64,000 nt of DNA from Calendula officinalis. Taxonomy: Eukaryota > Streptophyta > Magnoliopsida > Asterales > Asteraceae. The DNA lies in assembly GCA_963853835.1 (NCBI GenBank), contig OY970830.1:43257466-43321465 (forward strand), given 5' to 3'. Made by a program: the position numbers and the translations under genes. The notes under the pieces were generated by a model that saw only the letters and a list, made by a program, of their open reading frames with translations, had not been told where the DNA came from and did not search any database. This document shows, piece after piece, positions 49,101 to 61,421 of the stretch. Positions within the stretch are counted from its first letter, which is position 1. Each line of letters opens with the position of its first letter.

Positions 49101-49728
49101 TTGAGCTCTTGAGCCTTGAGCATTGACCCTTGAGCCTTGACCCTTAACCCTTGAGCATTGACCCTTTAGCCTTGCCCCTTGAGCCTTGACCGTTGAGCCT
49201 TTAGCCTTGCGCCTTGAGCCTTGAGCCTTGATCCTTGAGCCTTGAGCCATGAGCCTTAAGCCTTGTGCCTTGAGTCTTGAGCCTTGAGCCTTGAGCCTTG
49301 AGTCTGGAGCCTTGAGCATTGACCCTTGAGCATTGAGGCTGGAGCCTTGAGCCTTGAGCCTTGAGCCTTGAGCCTTGAGCCTTGAGCCTTGAGCCTTGAG
49401 CCTTGAGCCTTGAGCCTTGAGCCTTGATCCTTGATCCTTGAGCCTTGAGCATTGACCCTTGAGCCTTGACCCTTAACCCTTGAGCATTGACCCTTTAGCC
49501 TTGCCCCTTGAGCCTTGACCCTGGAGCCTTTAGCCTTGCACCTTGAGCCTTGATCCTCGAGCCATGAGCCTTAAGCCTTGAGCCTTGATCCTTGAGCCTT
49601 GTGTCTTGAGCCTTGAGCCTTGAGCCTTGAGCCTTGAGCCTTGAGCCTTGAGCCTTGAGCCTTGTCCCTTGAGCCTTAACCCTTGAGCATTGACCCTTGA
49701 GCCTTGACCGTTGAGCATTGACCCTTGA
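46186..49728. repeat. Domain C module X, copy 2
   Basis: This is a near-identical copy of 36,251-39,800. Long stretches are base-for-base the same, including the segments at 46,680-46,961, 47,137-47,325, 48,935-49,123 and 49,080-49,319, whose minus-strand translations equal those of copy 1. The differences I saw are a plain unit replacing a TTTAGCC unit near 48,480, a TGTGCC variant near 48,570 and one missing heptamer near 49,390. Confidence 0.88.
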
Positions 49729-52700
49729 GCATTGACCATTGAGCCTTGACCCTTGAGCCTCCATCCTTGAGCCTTGAGCGTTGAGCGTTGAGCCTTGAGC
49801 CTTGTGCCTTGTGCCTTGAGCCTTGAGCCTTGAGCCTTGAGCCTTGAGCATTGAGCCTTGAAACTAGAGACTTAACCCTTCACTCTTGACCCTTGCGCCT
49901 TGCACCTTGAGCCTTGAGCCTTGATCCTCTAGCCTCTAGCCTTGAGCCTTGAGTCTTTAGCCTTGAGTCTGAAGCCTTGAGTCTTGAGCCTTGAGTCTTG
50001 AGCCTTGAGCCTGGAGGCTTGGGCCTGGAGCCTTGAGCCTTGAGCCATGAGCCTTGCGCCTTGAGCCTTGATCCTTTAGCCTTCAGCCTTCAGCCTTGAA
50101 CCTTGAGCCTTGATCCATGAGCATTGAGCCTTGAGCATTGAAACTTGAGACTTGAGACTTGACTCTTGACCCTTGCGCCTTGAGCCTTGCGGCTTGAGCC
50201 TTGAGCCTCGTGCCTTGAGCCTTGAACCTTGAGCCTTGAGCCTTGAGAGTTGAGCCTTGAGCCTTGATCCTTGAGAGTTGAGCCTTGAGCCTTGAGCCTT
50301 GACCCTTGTCCCTTGAGCCTTAACCCATGAGCATTGACCCTTGAGCCTTGACCGTTGAGCATTGACCCTTGAGCATTGACCATTGAGCCTTGACCCTTGA
50401 GCCTCTATCCTTGAGCCTTGAGCCTCGAGCCTTGAGCCTCGATCCTTGAGCCTTGAGAGTTGAACCTTAATCCTTGATCTTTGAGCCTTGAACCTTTACC
50501 CATGAGCGTTGAGCCTTGAGCCTTGAGCCTTGAGCCTTGAGCCTTGAGCTTTGAGCCTCGAGCTCTTGAGCCTTGAGCATTGACCCTTGACCCTTGACCC
50601 TTAACCCTTGAGCATTGACCCTTTAGCCTTTCCCTTTGAGCCTTGACCCTTGAGCCTTTAGCCTTGCGCCTTGAGCCTTGAGCCTTGATCCTTGAGCCTT
50701 GAGCCATGAGCCTTAAGCCTTGAGCCTTGAGCCTTGAGCCTTGTGCCTTGAGCCTTGAGTCTTGAGCCTTGAGTCTTGAGTCTGGAGCCTTGAGCCTTGA
50801 CCCTTGAGCGTTGACCCTTGAGCCTTGAGCCTTAAGCCTTGAGCCTTGAGCCTTGAGCCTTGAGCCTTGAGACTTGAGCCTTGAGCCTTGAGCCTTGAGC
50901 CTTGAGCCTTGAGCCTTCAGCCTTGAGCCTTCAGCCTTGTGCCTTCAGCCTTGACCCTTGAGCCTTGACCCTTGAGCCTTGAGCTTGGAGCCTTGAACCT
51001 CATGTCTTGAGCCTTGAGCGTCTGGCCTTGAGCCTTGAGCCTTGAGCCATGAGCCATGACCCTTGAGCCTCGAGCCTGGAGCCTTGAGCCTTGAGCCTTG
51101 AGCCTTGAGCCTTGAGCCTTGTGCTTTGAGCCTTGATCCATGAGCCTTGAGCCTTGACCGTTGAGCCTTGAGCCTTGACCATTAAGCCTTGAGCATTGAC
51201 CCTTGAGCCTTGAGCCTCGAGCCTTAAGCCTCGATCCTTGAGCCTTCAGCATTGAGCCTTAATCCTTTAGCCTTGAGCATTGAGCCTTGAGCCTTGAGCC
51301 TTGAGCCTTGAGCCTTGAGCCTTGAGCCTTGAGCCTTGAGCCTTGAGCCTTGAGCCTTGAGCCATGATCCTTGAGCCTTGAGCCCTTAGCCTTGAGCCTT
51401 GACCCTTGAGCCTTGACCCTTGAGCCTTGTCCCTTGAGCCTAGACCCTTGAGCCTTGATCCTTGAGCCTTGACCCTTAAGAATTGACCCTTGAGCCTTGC
51501 ACCTTGAGCCTTGAGCCTTGAGCCTTGAGCCTTGAGCCTTGAGCCTTGAGCCTTGAGCCTTGAGTCTGAAGCCTTGAGTCTTGAGCCTTGAGTCTGGAGC
51601 CTTGAGCCTTGAGCCTTGATCGTTGAGCATTGACCCTTGAGCATTGACCGATAAGCCTTGACCCTTGAGCCTCAATCCTTGAGCCTTGAGCCTCGAGCCT
51701 CGAGCCTCGAGCCTCGAGCCTCGAGCCTTGAGCCTCGAGCCTTGAGCCTTGAGCCTTGATCCTTGAGTCTTGAGCGTTGAGCCTTAATCCTTGAGCCTTG
51801 AGCATTGAGCCTTGAGCCTTGAGCCTTGAGCCTTGAGCCTTGAGCCTTGAGCCTTGAGCCTTAAGCCTTGAGCCTTGAGCCTTGAGCCTTGAGCCTTGAG
51901 CCTTGAGCCTTGAGCCTTGAGCCTTGAGCCTTGAGCCTTGAGCCTTGAGCATTTAGCCTTGAGCCTTGAGCCTTGAGCCTTGAGCCTTGAGCCTTGAGCC
52001 TTGAGTCTGAAGCCTTGAGGCTTGAGCCTTGAGTCTTGATCCTTGAGCCTGGAGCCTTGAGCCTTGAGCCTTGAGCCATGAGCCTTGCGCCTTGAGCCTT
52101 GATCCTCGAGCCTTGAGCCTTCAGCCTTCAGCCTTGAGCGTTGAAACTTGAGACTTGAGCCTTGACTCTTGCACCTTGAGCCTTGCATCTTGAGCCTTGA
52201 GCCTTGAGCCTTGAGCCTTGAGCCTTGAGCCTTGAGCCTTGAGCGTTGAGCCTTGAGCCTTTATCCTTGAGCCTTGAGCCTTGAGCCTTGAGCCTGGAGC
52301 CTTGAGCTTTGAGCCTTGAGCCTTGAGCCTTGACCCTTGAGCCTTGTCACTTGAGCCTTAACCCTTAAGCATTGACCGTTGAGCCTTGAGCCTCGAGCCT
52401 TGAGCCTCGATCCTTGAGCCTTGAGCCTTGAGCCTCGAGCCTTGAGCCTCGATCCTTGAGCCTTGAGCGTTGAGCCTTAATCCTTGAGCCTTGAGCCTTG
52501 AGCGTTGAGCCTTGATCCTTGATCCTTGAGCCTTGAGCCCTAAGCCTTGACCCTTGACCCTTGAGCCTTGACCCTTGAGCCTTGTCTCTTGACCCTAGAC
52601 CCTTGAGCCTTGACCCTTGAGCCTTGACCCTTAAGAATTGACCCTTGAGCGTTGAGCCTTGAACCTTGACCCTTGAGCCTTGACCCTTGAGCCTTGACCC

Positions 52701-55700
52701 TTGAGCCTTGAGCCTTGAGGCTTTAGTCTTGAGCCCTGACTCTTGAGCATTGACACTTGAGCCTTGATCTTTGAGCCTTAAGCCTTGAGGCTTGAGCCTT
52801 GAGCCTTGAGCGTTGAGCGTTGAGCGTTGAGCCTTGAGCGTTGAGCCTTGAGCCTTGAGCCTTGAGACTTGAGCCTTGTCCCTTGAGCCTTAACCCTTGA
52901 GCATTGACCCTTGAGCCTTGACCGTTGAGCATTGACCCTTAAACATTGACCATTGAGCCTTGACCCGAGCCTCCATCCTTGAGCCTTGAGCCTCGATCCT
53001 CGAGCCTCGATCCTTGAGCCTTGAGTGCTGAGCCTTAATCCTTGAGCCTTGAGCCTTGAGCGTTGAGCCTTGAGCCTTGAGCCTTGATCCTTGATCCTTG
53101 AGCGTTGAGCCCTTAGCCTTGACCCTTGACCCTTGAGCCTTGACCCTTGAGCCTTGTCCCTTGAGCCTTGACCCTTGAGCCTTGACCCTTAAGAATTGAC
53201 CCTTGAGCCTTGCACCTTGAGCCTTGAGCCTTGAGCCTTGAGCCTTGAGCCTTGAGCCTTGAGCCTTGAGCCTTGAGCATTTAGCCTTGAGCCTTGAGCC
53301 TTGAGTCTGAAGCCTTGAGTCTTGAGCCTTGAGTCTTGAGCCTTGAGCCTGGAGCCTTGAGCCTTGAGCCTTGAGCCATGAGCCTTGCGCCTTGAGCCTT
53401 GATCCTCTAGCCTTGAGCCTTGAGCCTTCAGCCTTGACTCTTGCGCCTTGAGCCTTGCGTCTTGAGCCTTGAGCCTTGAGCCTTGAGCCTTGAGCCTTGA
53501 GCCTTGAGCCTCGAGCCTCGAGCCTTGAGACTTGAACCTTGAGCCTTGACCCTTGAGCGTTGAGGCTTGAGCCTTGATCCTTGAGCCTTGAGCCTTGAGC
53601 CTTGAGCCTTGAGCCTTGAGCCTTGAGTCTTGATCCTTGATCCTTGAGCCTTGAGCCCTTAGCCTTGACCCTTGACCCTTTAGCCTTGACCCTTGAGCCT
53701 TGTCTCTTGACCCTAGACCCTTGAGCCTTGAGCCTTGAGCCTTGACCCTTAAGAATTGACCCTTGAGCATTGAGCCTTGAGCCTTGACCCTTGAGCCTTG
53801 ACCCTTGAGCCTTGAGCCTTGAGCCTTGAGGCTTGAGTCTTGAGCCCTGACCCTTGAGCATTGACACTTGAGCCTTGATCTTTGAGCCTTGAGCCTTTAC
53901 CCATGAGCGTTGAGCCTTAAGCCTTGAGCCTTGAGCCATGAGCCTTGAGCGTTGAGCGTTGAGCGTTGAGCCTTGAGCGTTGAGCCTAGAGCCTTGATCC
54001 TTGAGCCTTGAGCCTTGAGCCTTGAGCCTTGAGCCTTGAGCCTTGAGCCTTGAGCCTTGAGCCTTGTTTCTTGAGCCTTGAGCCTTGAGCCTTGAAACTT
54101 GAGACTTGAGCCTTGACTCTTGACCCTTGTGCCTTGAGCCTTGATTATTGCCCTTTCGCCTTGAGGCTTGAGGCTCGAGCCGTGAGCCTTGATCCTTGAG
54201 GCTTGAGCCGTGAGCCTTGAGAATTGAGCCTTAAGTCTTCAGCCTTGACTCTTGAGCCTTATGTCTTGAGCCTTGACCCTTGAGCCTTGAGCCTAGAGAC
54301 ATGAGCCATGAGCCTTGAGCCACGAGCCTTGAGCCTTGAGCCTTAAGCCTTAAGCCTTGAGCCTTGACCCATGAGCGTTGAGCCTTAATCCTTGAGCCTT
54401 GAGCCTTGAGCCTCGATCCTTGAGCCTTGAGCCTTAATCCTTGAGCATTGAGCCTTTAGCGTTGAGCCTTGAGCGTTGAGCCTTGATCCTTGATCCTTGA
54501 GCCTTGAGCCTTGACCCTTGACCCTTGAGCCTTGACCCTTGAGCCTTGTCCCTTGATCCTAGACCCTTGAGCCTTGACCCTTGAGCCTTGACCCTTAAGA
54601 ATTGAGCCTTGAGCCTTGAGCCTTGAGCTTTGAATCTTGAGCCCTGACCCTTGAGCATTGAAACTTGTGCCTTGATCTTTGAGCCTTGAACCTTTACCCA
54701 TGAGCGTTGAGCCTTGAGCGTTGAGCCTTGAGCCTTGAGCCTTGAGCCTTGGGCCATGAGCCTTGAGCCTTGAGCCTTGAGCCTTGAGCTTTGAGCCTCG
54801 AGCTCTTGAGCCTTGAGCATTGACCCTTGACCCTTAACCCTTAACCCTTGAGCATTGACCCTTTAGCCTTTCCCCTTGAGCCTTGACCCTTGAGCCTTTA
54901 GCCTTGCGCCTTGAGCCTGAGCCTGAGCCTTGATCCTTGAGCCTTGAGCCATGAGCCTTAAGCCTTGAGCCTTGAGCCTTGAGCCTTGAGTCTTGAGCCT
55001 TGAGTCTTGAGTCTGGAGCCTTGAGCCTTGACCCTTGAGCGTTGAGCCTTGAGCCTTGAGCCTTGAGCCTTGACCCTTGAGGCTTGAGCCTTGAGGCTTG
55101 AGCCTTGAGACTTGAGCCTTGAGCCTTGAGCCTTGAGCCTTGAGCCTTGAGCCTTGAGCCTTGAGCCTTGAGCCTTGAGCCTTCAGCCTTGTGCCTTCAG
55201 CCTTGTGCCTTCAGCCTTGACCCTTCAGCCTTGACCCTTGAGCGTTGAGCTTGGAGCCTTGAACCTCATGTCTTGAGCCTTGAGCATCTGGCCTTGAGCC
55301 TTGAGCCTAGAGCCATGAGCCATGACCCTTGAGCCTCGAGCCTTGAGCCTCGAGCCTTGAGCCTTGAGCCTTGAGCCTTGAGCCTTGAGCCTTGAGCCTT
55401 GAGCCTTGTGCCTTGAGCCTTGATCCATGAGCCTTGAGCCTTGACCGTTGAGCATTGACCCTTGAGCATTGACCGTTGAGCCTTGAGCCTTGACCGTTGA
55501 GCCTTGAGCCTTGAGCCTTGAGACTTGAGCCTTGAGCCTTGATCCTTGATCCTTGAGCCTTGAGCATTGACCCTTGAGCCTTGACCCTTAACCCTTGAGC
55601 ATTGATCCTTTAGCCTTGCCCCTTGAGCCTTGACCCTTGAGCCTTTAGCCTTGCACCTTGAGCCTTGATCCTCGAGCCATGAGCCTTAAGCCTTGAGCCT

Positions 55701-55850
55701 TGATCCTTGAGCCTTGAGTCTTGAGCCTTGAGCCTTGAGCCTTGAGCCTTGAGCCTTGAGCCTTGAGCCTTGAGCCTTGAGCCTTGTCCCTTGAGCCTTA
55801 ACCTTTGAGCATTGACCCTTGAGCCTTGACCGTTGAGCATTGACCCTTGA
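49729..55850. repeat. Domain C module Y, copy 2
   Basis: This matches module Y copy 1 at an offset that falls from 9,928 to 9,886 and then to 9,655 bp, a loss of 6 and then 33 whole heptamers. The minus-strand translations of 54,434-54,820 and 44,779-45,165 are identical over 128 codons. The copy ends at 55,850, where the next Y module starts directly, with no module X between. Confidence 0.87.
51692..51739. repeat. CTCGAG palindrome cluster, module Y copy 2
   Basis: CTCGAG occurs at 51,692, 51,699, 51,706, 51,713 and 51,720, with another at 51,734. This is the same spacing as in the first copy at 41,771, so the cluster predates the duplication. Confidence 0.9.
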
Positions 55851-58800
55851 GCATTGACCATTGAGCCTTGACCCTTGAGCCTCCATCCTTGAGCGTTGAG
55901 CGTTGAGCCTTGAGCCTTGTGCCTTGAGCCTTGAGCATTGAGCCTTGAGCCTTGAGCATTGAGCCTTGAAACTAGAGACTTAACCCTTCACTCTTGACCC
56001 TTGCGCCTTGCACCTTGAGCCTTAAGCCTTGATCCTCTAGCCTCTAGCCTTGAGCCTTGAGTCTTGAGCCTTGAGTCTGAAGCCTTGAGTCTTGAGCCTT
56101 GAGTCTTGAGCCTTGAGCCTGGAGGCTTGGGCCTTGAGCCTTGAGCCTTGAGCCATGAGCCTTGCGCCTTGAGCCTTGATCCTCTAGCCTTCAGCCTTCA
56201 GCCTTGAACCTTGAGCCTTGATCCATGAGCCATGAGCCTTGAGCAATGAAACTTGAGACTTGAGACTTGACTCTTGACCCTTACGCCTTGAGCCTTGCCG
56301 CTTGAGCCTTGAGCCTCGTGCCTTGAGCCTTGAACCTTGAGCCTTGAGCCTTGAGAGTTGAGCCTTGAGCCTTGATCCTTGAGAGTTGAGCCTTGAGCCT
56401 TGAGCCTTGACCCTTGTCCCTTGAGCCTTAACCCATGAGCATTGACCCTTGAGCCTTGACCGTTGAGCATTGACCCTTGAGCATTGACCATTGAGCCTTG
56501 ACCCTTGAGCCTCTATCCTTGAGCCTTGAGCCTCGAGCCTTGAGCCTCGATCCTTGAGCCTTGAGAGTTGAACCTTAATCCTTGATCTTTGAGCCTTGAA
56601 CATTTACCCATGAGCGTTGAGCGTTGAGCCTTGAGCCTTGAGCCTTGAGCCTTGAGCCTTGAGCCTTGAGCCTTGAGCCTTGAGCCTTGAGCCTTGAGCT
56701 TTGAGCCTCGAGCTCTTGAGCCTTGAGCATTGACCCTTGACCCTTGACCCTTAACCCTTGAGCATTGACCCTTTAGCCTTGCCCCTTGAGCCTTGACCCT
56801 TGAGCCTTTAGCCTTGCGCCTTGAGCCTTGATCCTTGAGCCTTGAGCCATGAGCCTTAAGCCTTGAGCCTTGAGCCTTGAGCCTTGTGCCTTGAGCCTTG
56901 AGTCTTGAGCCTTGAGTCTTGAGTCTGGAGCCTTGAGCCTTGACCCTTGAGCGTTGACCCTTGAGCCTTGAGCCTTGAGCCTTGAGCCTTGAGCCTTGAG
57001 CCTTGAGCCTTGAGCCTGGAGCCTTGAGCCTTGAGCCTTGAGCCTTGAGCCTCGAGCCTTGAGCCTTGAGCCTTGAGCCTTGAGCCTTGAGCGTTGAGCC
57101 TTGAGCCTTCAGCCTTGTGCCTTCAGCCTTGACCCTTGAGCCTTGACCCTTGAGCCTTGAGCCTTGAGCCTTGAGCCTTGAGCCTTGAGCCTTGAGCCTT
57201 GAGCCTTGAGCCTTGAGCCTTGAGCCTTGAGCCTTGAGCCTTGAGCCTTGAGCCTTGAGCCTTGAGCCTTGAGCATTTAGCCTTGAGCCTTGAGCCTTGA
57301 GCCTTGAGCCTTGAGCCTTGAGTCTGAAGCCTTGAGGCTTGAGCCTTGAGTCTTGAGCCTTGAGCCTGGAGCCTTGAGCCTTGAGCCTTGAGCCATGAGC
57401 CTTGCGCCTTGAGCCTTGATCCTCTAGCCTTGAGCCTTCAGCCTTCAGCCTTGAGCGTTGAAACTTGAGACTTGAGCCTTGACTCTTGCACCTTGAGCCT
57501 TGCATCTTGAGCCTTGAGCCTTGAGCCTTGAGCCTTGAGCCTTGAGCCTTGAGCCTTGAGCCTTTATCCTTGAGCCTTGAGCCTTGAGCCTTGAGCCTGG
57601 AGCCTTGAGCTTTGAGCCTTGAGCCTTGAGCCTTGAGCCTTGACCCTTGAGCCTTGTCACTTGAGCCTTAACCCTTAAGCATTGACCGTTGAGCCTTGAG
57701 CCTCGAGCCTTGAGCCTCGATCCTTGAGCCTTGAGCCTTGAGCCTCGAGCCTTGAGCCTCGATCCTTGAGCCTTGAGCGTTGAGCCTTAATCCTTGAGCC
57801 TTGAGCCTTGAGCGTTGAGCCTTGATCCTTGATCCTTGAGCCTTGAGCCCTAAGCCTTGACCCTTGACCCTTGAGCCTTGACCCTTGAGCCTTGTCTCTT
57901 GACCCTAGACCCTTGAGCCTTGACCCTTGAGCCTTGACCCTTAAGAATTGACCCTTGAGCGTTGAGCCTTGAACCTTGACCCTTGAGCCTTGACCCTTGA
58001 GCCTTGACCCTTGAGCCTTGACCCTTGAGCCTTGAGGCTTGAGTCTTGAGCCCTGACTCTTGAGCATTGACACTTGAGCCTTGATCTTTGAGCCTTAAGC
58101 CTTGAGGCTTGAGCCTTGAGCCTTGAGCCTTGAGCCTTGAGCGTTGAGCGTTGAGCCTTGAGCGTTGAGCCTTGAGCCTTGAGCCTTGAGACTTGAGCCT
58201 TGTCCCTTGAGCCTTAACCCTTGAGCATTGACCCTTGAGCCTTGACCGTTGAGCATTGACCCTTGAGCATTGACCATTGAGCCTTGACCCTTGAGCCTCC
58301 ATCCTTGAGCCTTGAGCCTCGATCCTCGAGCCTCGATCCTTGAGCCTTGAGTGCTGAGCCTTAATCCTTGAGCCTTGAGCCTTGAGCGTTGAGCCTTGAG
58401 CCTTGAGCCTTGAGCCTTGATCCTTGATCCTTGAGCGTTGAGCCCTTAGCCTTGACCCTTGACCCTTGAGCCTTGACCCTTGAGCCTTGTCCCTTGAGCC
58501 TTGACCCTTGAGCCTTGACCCTTAAGAATTGACCCTTGAGCCTTGCACCTTGAGCCTTGAGCCTTGAGCCTTGAGCCTTGAGCCTTGAGCCTTGAGCCTT
58601 GAGCCTTGAGCATTTAGCCTTGAGCCTTGAGCCTTGAGTCTGAAGCCTTGAGTCTTGAGCCTTGAGTCTTGAGCCTTGAGCCTGGAGCCTTGAGCCTTGA
58701 GCCTTGAGCCATGAGCCTTGCGCCTTGAGCCTTGATCCTCTAGCCTTGAGCCTTGAGCCTTCAGCCTTGACTCTTGCGCCTTGAGCCTTGCGTCTTGAGC

Positions 58801-61421
58801 CTTGAGCCTTGAGCCTTGAGCCTTGAGCCTTGAGCCTTGAGCCTCGAGCCTCGAGCCTTGAGCCTTGAACCTTGAGCCTTGACCCTTGAGCGTTGAGGCT
58901 TGAGCCTTGATCCTTGAGCCTTGAGCCTTGAGCCTTGAGCCTTGAGCCTTGAGCCTTGAGCCTTGAGCCTTGAGCCTTGATCCTTGACCCTTGAGCCTTG
59001 TCCCTTTAGCCTTAACCCTTAAGCATTGACCCTTGAGCCTTGAGCCTCGAGCCTTGAGCCTCGATCCTTGAGCCTTGAGCCTTGAGCCTCGAGCCTTGAG
59101 CCTCGATTCTTGAGCCTTGAGCGGTGAGCCCTAATCCTTGAGCCTTGAGCCTTGAGCCTTGAGCCTTGAGCCTTGAGCCTTGAGCCTTGAGCCTTGAGTC
59201 TTGATCCTTGATCCTTGAGCCTTGAGCCCTTAGCCTTGACCCTTGACCCTTTAGCCTTGACCCTTGAGCCTTGTCTCTTGACCCTAGACCCTTGAGCCTT
59301 GACCCTTGAGCCTTGACCCTTATGAATTGACCCTTGAGCATTGAGCCTTGAGCCTTGACCCTTGAGCCTTGACCCTTGAGCCTTGAGCCTTGAGCCTTGA
59401 GGCTTGAGTCTTGAGCCCTGACCCTTGAGCATTGACACTTGAGCCTTGATCTTTGAGCCTTGAGCCTTTACCCATGAGCGTTGAGCCTTCAGCCTTGAGC
59501 CTTGAGCCATGAGCCTTGAGCGTTGAGCGTTGAGCGTTGAGCCTTGAGCGTTGAGCCTAGAGCCTTGATCCTTGAGCCTTGAGCCTTGAGCCTTGAGCCT
59601 TGAGCCTTGAGCCTTGAGCCTTGTTTCTTGAGCCTTGAGCCTTGAGCCTTGAAACTTGAGACTTGAGCCTTGACTCTTGACCCTTGTGCCTTGAGCCTTG
59701 ATTATTGCCCTTTCGCCTTGAGGCTTGAGGCTCGAGCCGTGAGCCTTGATCCTTGAGGCTTGAGCCGTGAGCCTTGAGAATTGAGCCTTAAGTCTTCAGC
59801 CTTGACTCTTGAGCCTTGAGTCTTGAGCCTTGACCCTTGAGCCTTGAGCCTAGAGACATGAGCCATGAGCCTTGAGCCACGAGCCTTGAGCCTTGAGCCT
59901 TAAGCCTTAAGCCTTGAGCCTTGACCCATGAGCGTTGAGCCTTAATCCTTGAGCCTTGAGCCTTGAGCCTCGATCCTTGAGCCTTGAGCCTTAATCCTTG
60001 AGCATTGAGCCTTTAGCGTTGAGCCTTGAGCGTTGAGCGTTGAGCCTTGATCCTTGATCCTTGAGCCTTGAGCCTTGACCCTTGACCCTTGAGCCTTGAC
60101 CCTTGAGCCTTGTCCCTTGATCCTAGACCCTTGAGCCTTGACCCTTGAGCCTTGACCCTTAAGAATTGAGCCTTGAGCCTTGAGCCTTGAGCTTTGAATC
60201 TTGAGCCCTGACCCTTGAGCATTGAAACTTGTGCCTTGATCTTTGAGCCTTGAACCTTTACCCATGAGCGTTGAGCGTTGAGCCTTGAGCCTTGAGCCTT
60301 GGGCCATGAGCCTTGAGCCTTGAGCCTTGAGCCTTGAGCCTTGAGCTTTGAGCCTCGAGCTCTTGAGCCTTGAGCATTGACCCTTGACCCTTAACCCTCA
60401 ACCCTTGAGCATTGACCCTTTAGCCTTTCCCCTTGAGCCTTGACCCTTGAGCCTTTAGCCTTGCGCCTTGAGCCTGAGCCTGAGCCTTGATCCTTGAGCC
60501 TTGAGCCATGAGCCTTAAGCCTTGAGCCTTGAGCCTTGAGCCTTGAGTCTTGAGCCTTGAGTCTTGAGTCTGGAGCCTTGAGCCTTGACCCTTGAGCGTT
60601 GAGCCTTGAGCCTTGAGCCTTGAGCCTTGACCCTTGAGCCTTGAGCCTTGAGGCTTGAGCCTTGAGACTTGAGCCTTGAGCCTTGAGCCTTGAGCCTTGA
60701 GCCTTGAGCCTTGAGCCTTGAGCCTTGAGCCTTGAGCCTTCATCCTTGTGCCTTCAGCCTTGTGCCTTCAGCCTTGACCCTTCAGCCTTGACCCTTGAGC
60801 GTTGAGCTTGGAGCCTTGAACCTCATGTCTTGAGCCTTGAGCATCTGGCCTTGAGCCTTGAGCCTAGAGCCATGAGCCATGACCCTTGAGCCTCGAGCCT
60901 TGAGCCTCGAGCCTTGAGCCTTGAGCCTTGAGCCTTGAGCCTTGAGCCTTGAGCCTTGAGCCTTGAGCCTTGTGCCTTGAGCCTTGATCCATGAGCCTTG
61001 AGCCTTGACCGTTGAGCATTGACCCTTGAGCATTGACCGTTGAGCCTTGAGCCTTGACCGTTGAGCCTTGAGCCTTGAGCCTTGAGACTTGAGCCTTGAG
61101 CCTTGATCCTTGATCCTTGAGCCTTGAGCATTGACCCTTGAGCCTTGACCCTTAACCCTTGAGCATTGATCCTTTAGCCTTGCCCCTTGAGCCTTGACCC
61201 TTGAGCCTTTAGCCTTGCACCTTGAGCCTTGATCCTCGAGCCATGAGCCTTAAGCCTTGAGCCTTGATCCTTGAGCCTTGAGTCTTGAGCCTTGAGCCTT
61301 GAGCCTTGAGCCTTGAGCCTTGAGCCTTGAGCCTTGAGCCTTGAGCCTTGAGCCTTGTCCCTTGAGCCTTAACCCTTGAGCATTGACCCTTGAGCCTTGA
61401 CCGTTGAGCATTGACCCTTGA
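55851..61421. repeat. Domain C module Y, copy 3
   Basis: The module starts at GCATTGACCA (55,851), 6,122 bp after the same point of copy 2, and is the shortest complete Y copy (5,571 bp). It is more diverged than copies 1 and 2 are from each other: the minus-strand reading of 56,198-56,491 differs at 4 of 97 codons from 50,090-50,383. Near 59,019-59,510 it matches 43,786-44,277 with one codon difference. Part of the early module, around 56,980-57,300, is replaced by plain heptamer runs. Confidence 0.82.
57148..57274. repeat. Perfect heptamer run in module Y copy 3
   Basis: This is 127 bp of unvaried TTGAGCC units (about 18). It ends at a GAGCATTTAG variant, like the run at 41,886-42,064. Confidence 0.9.
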
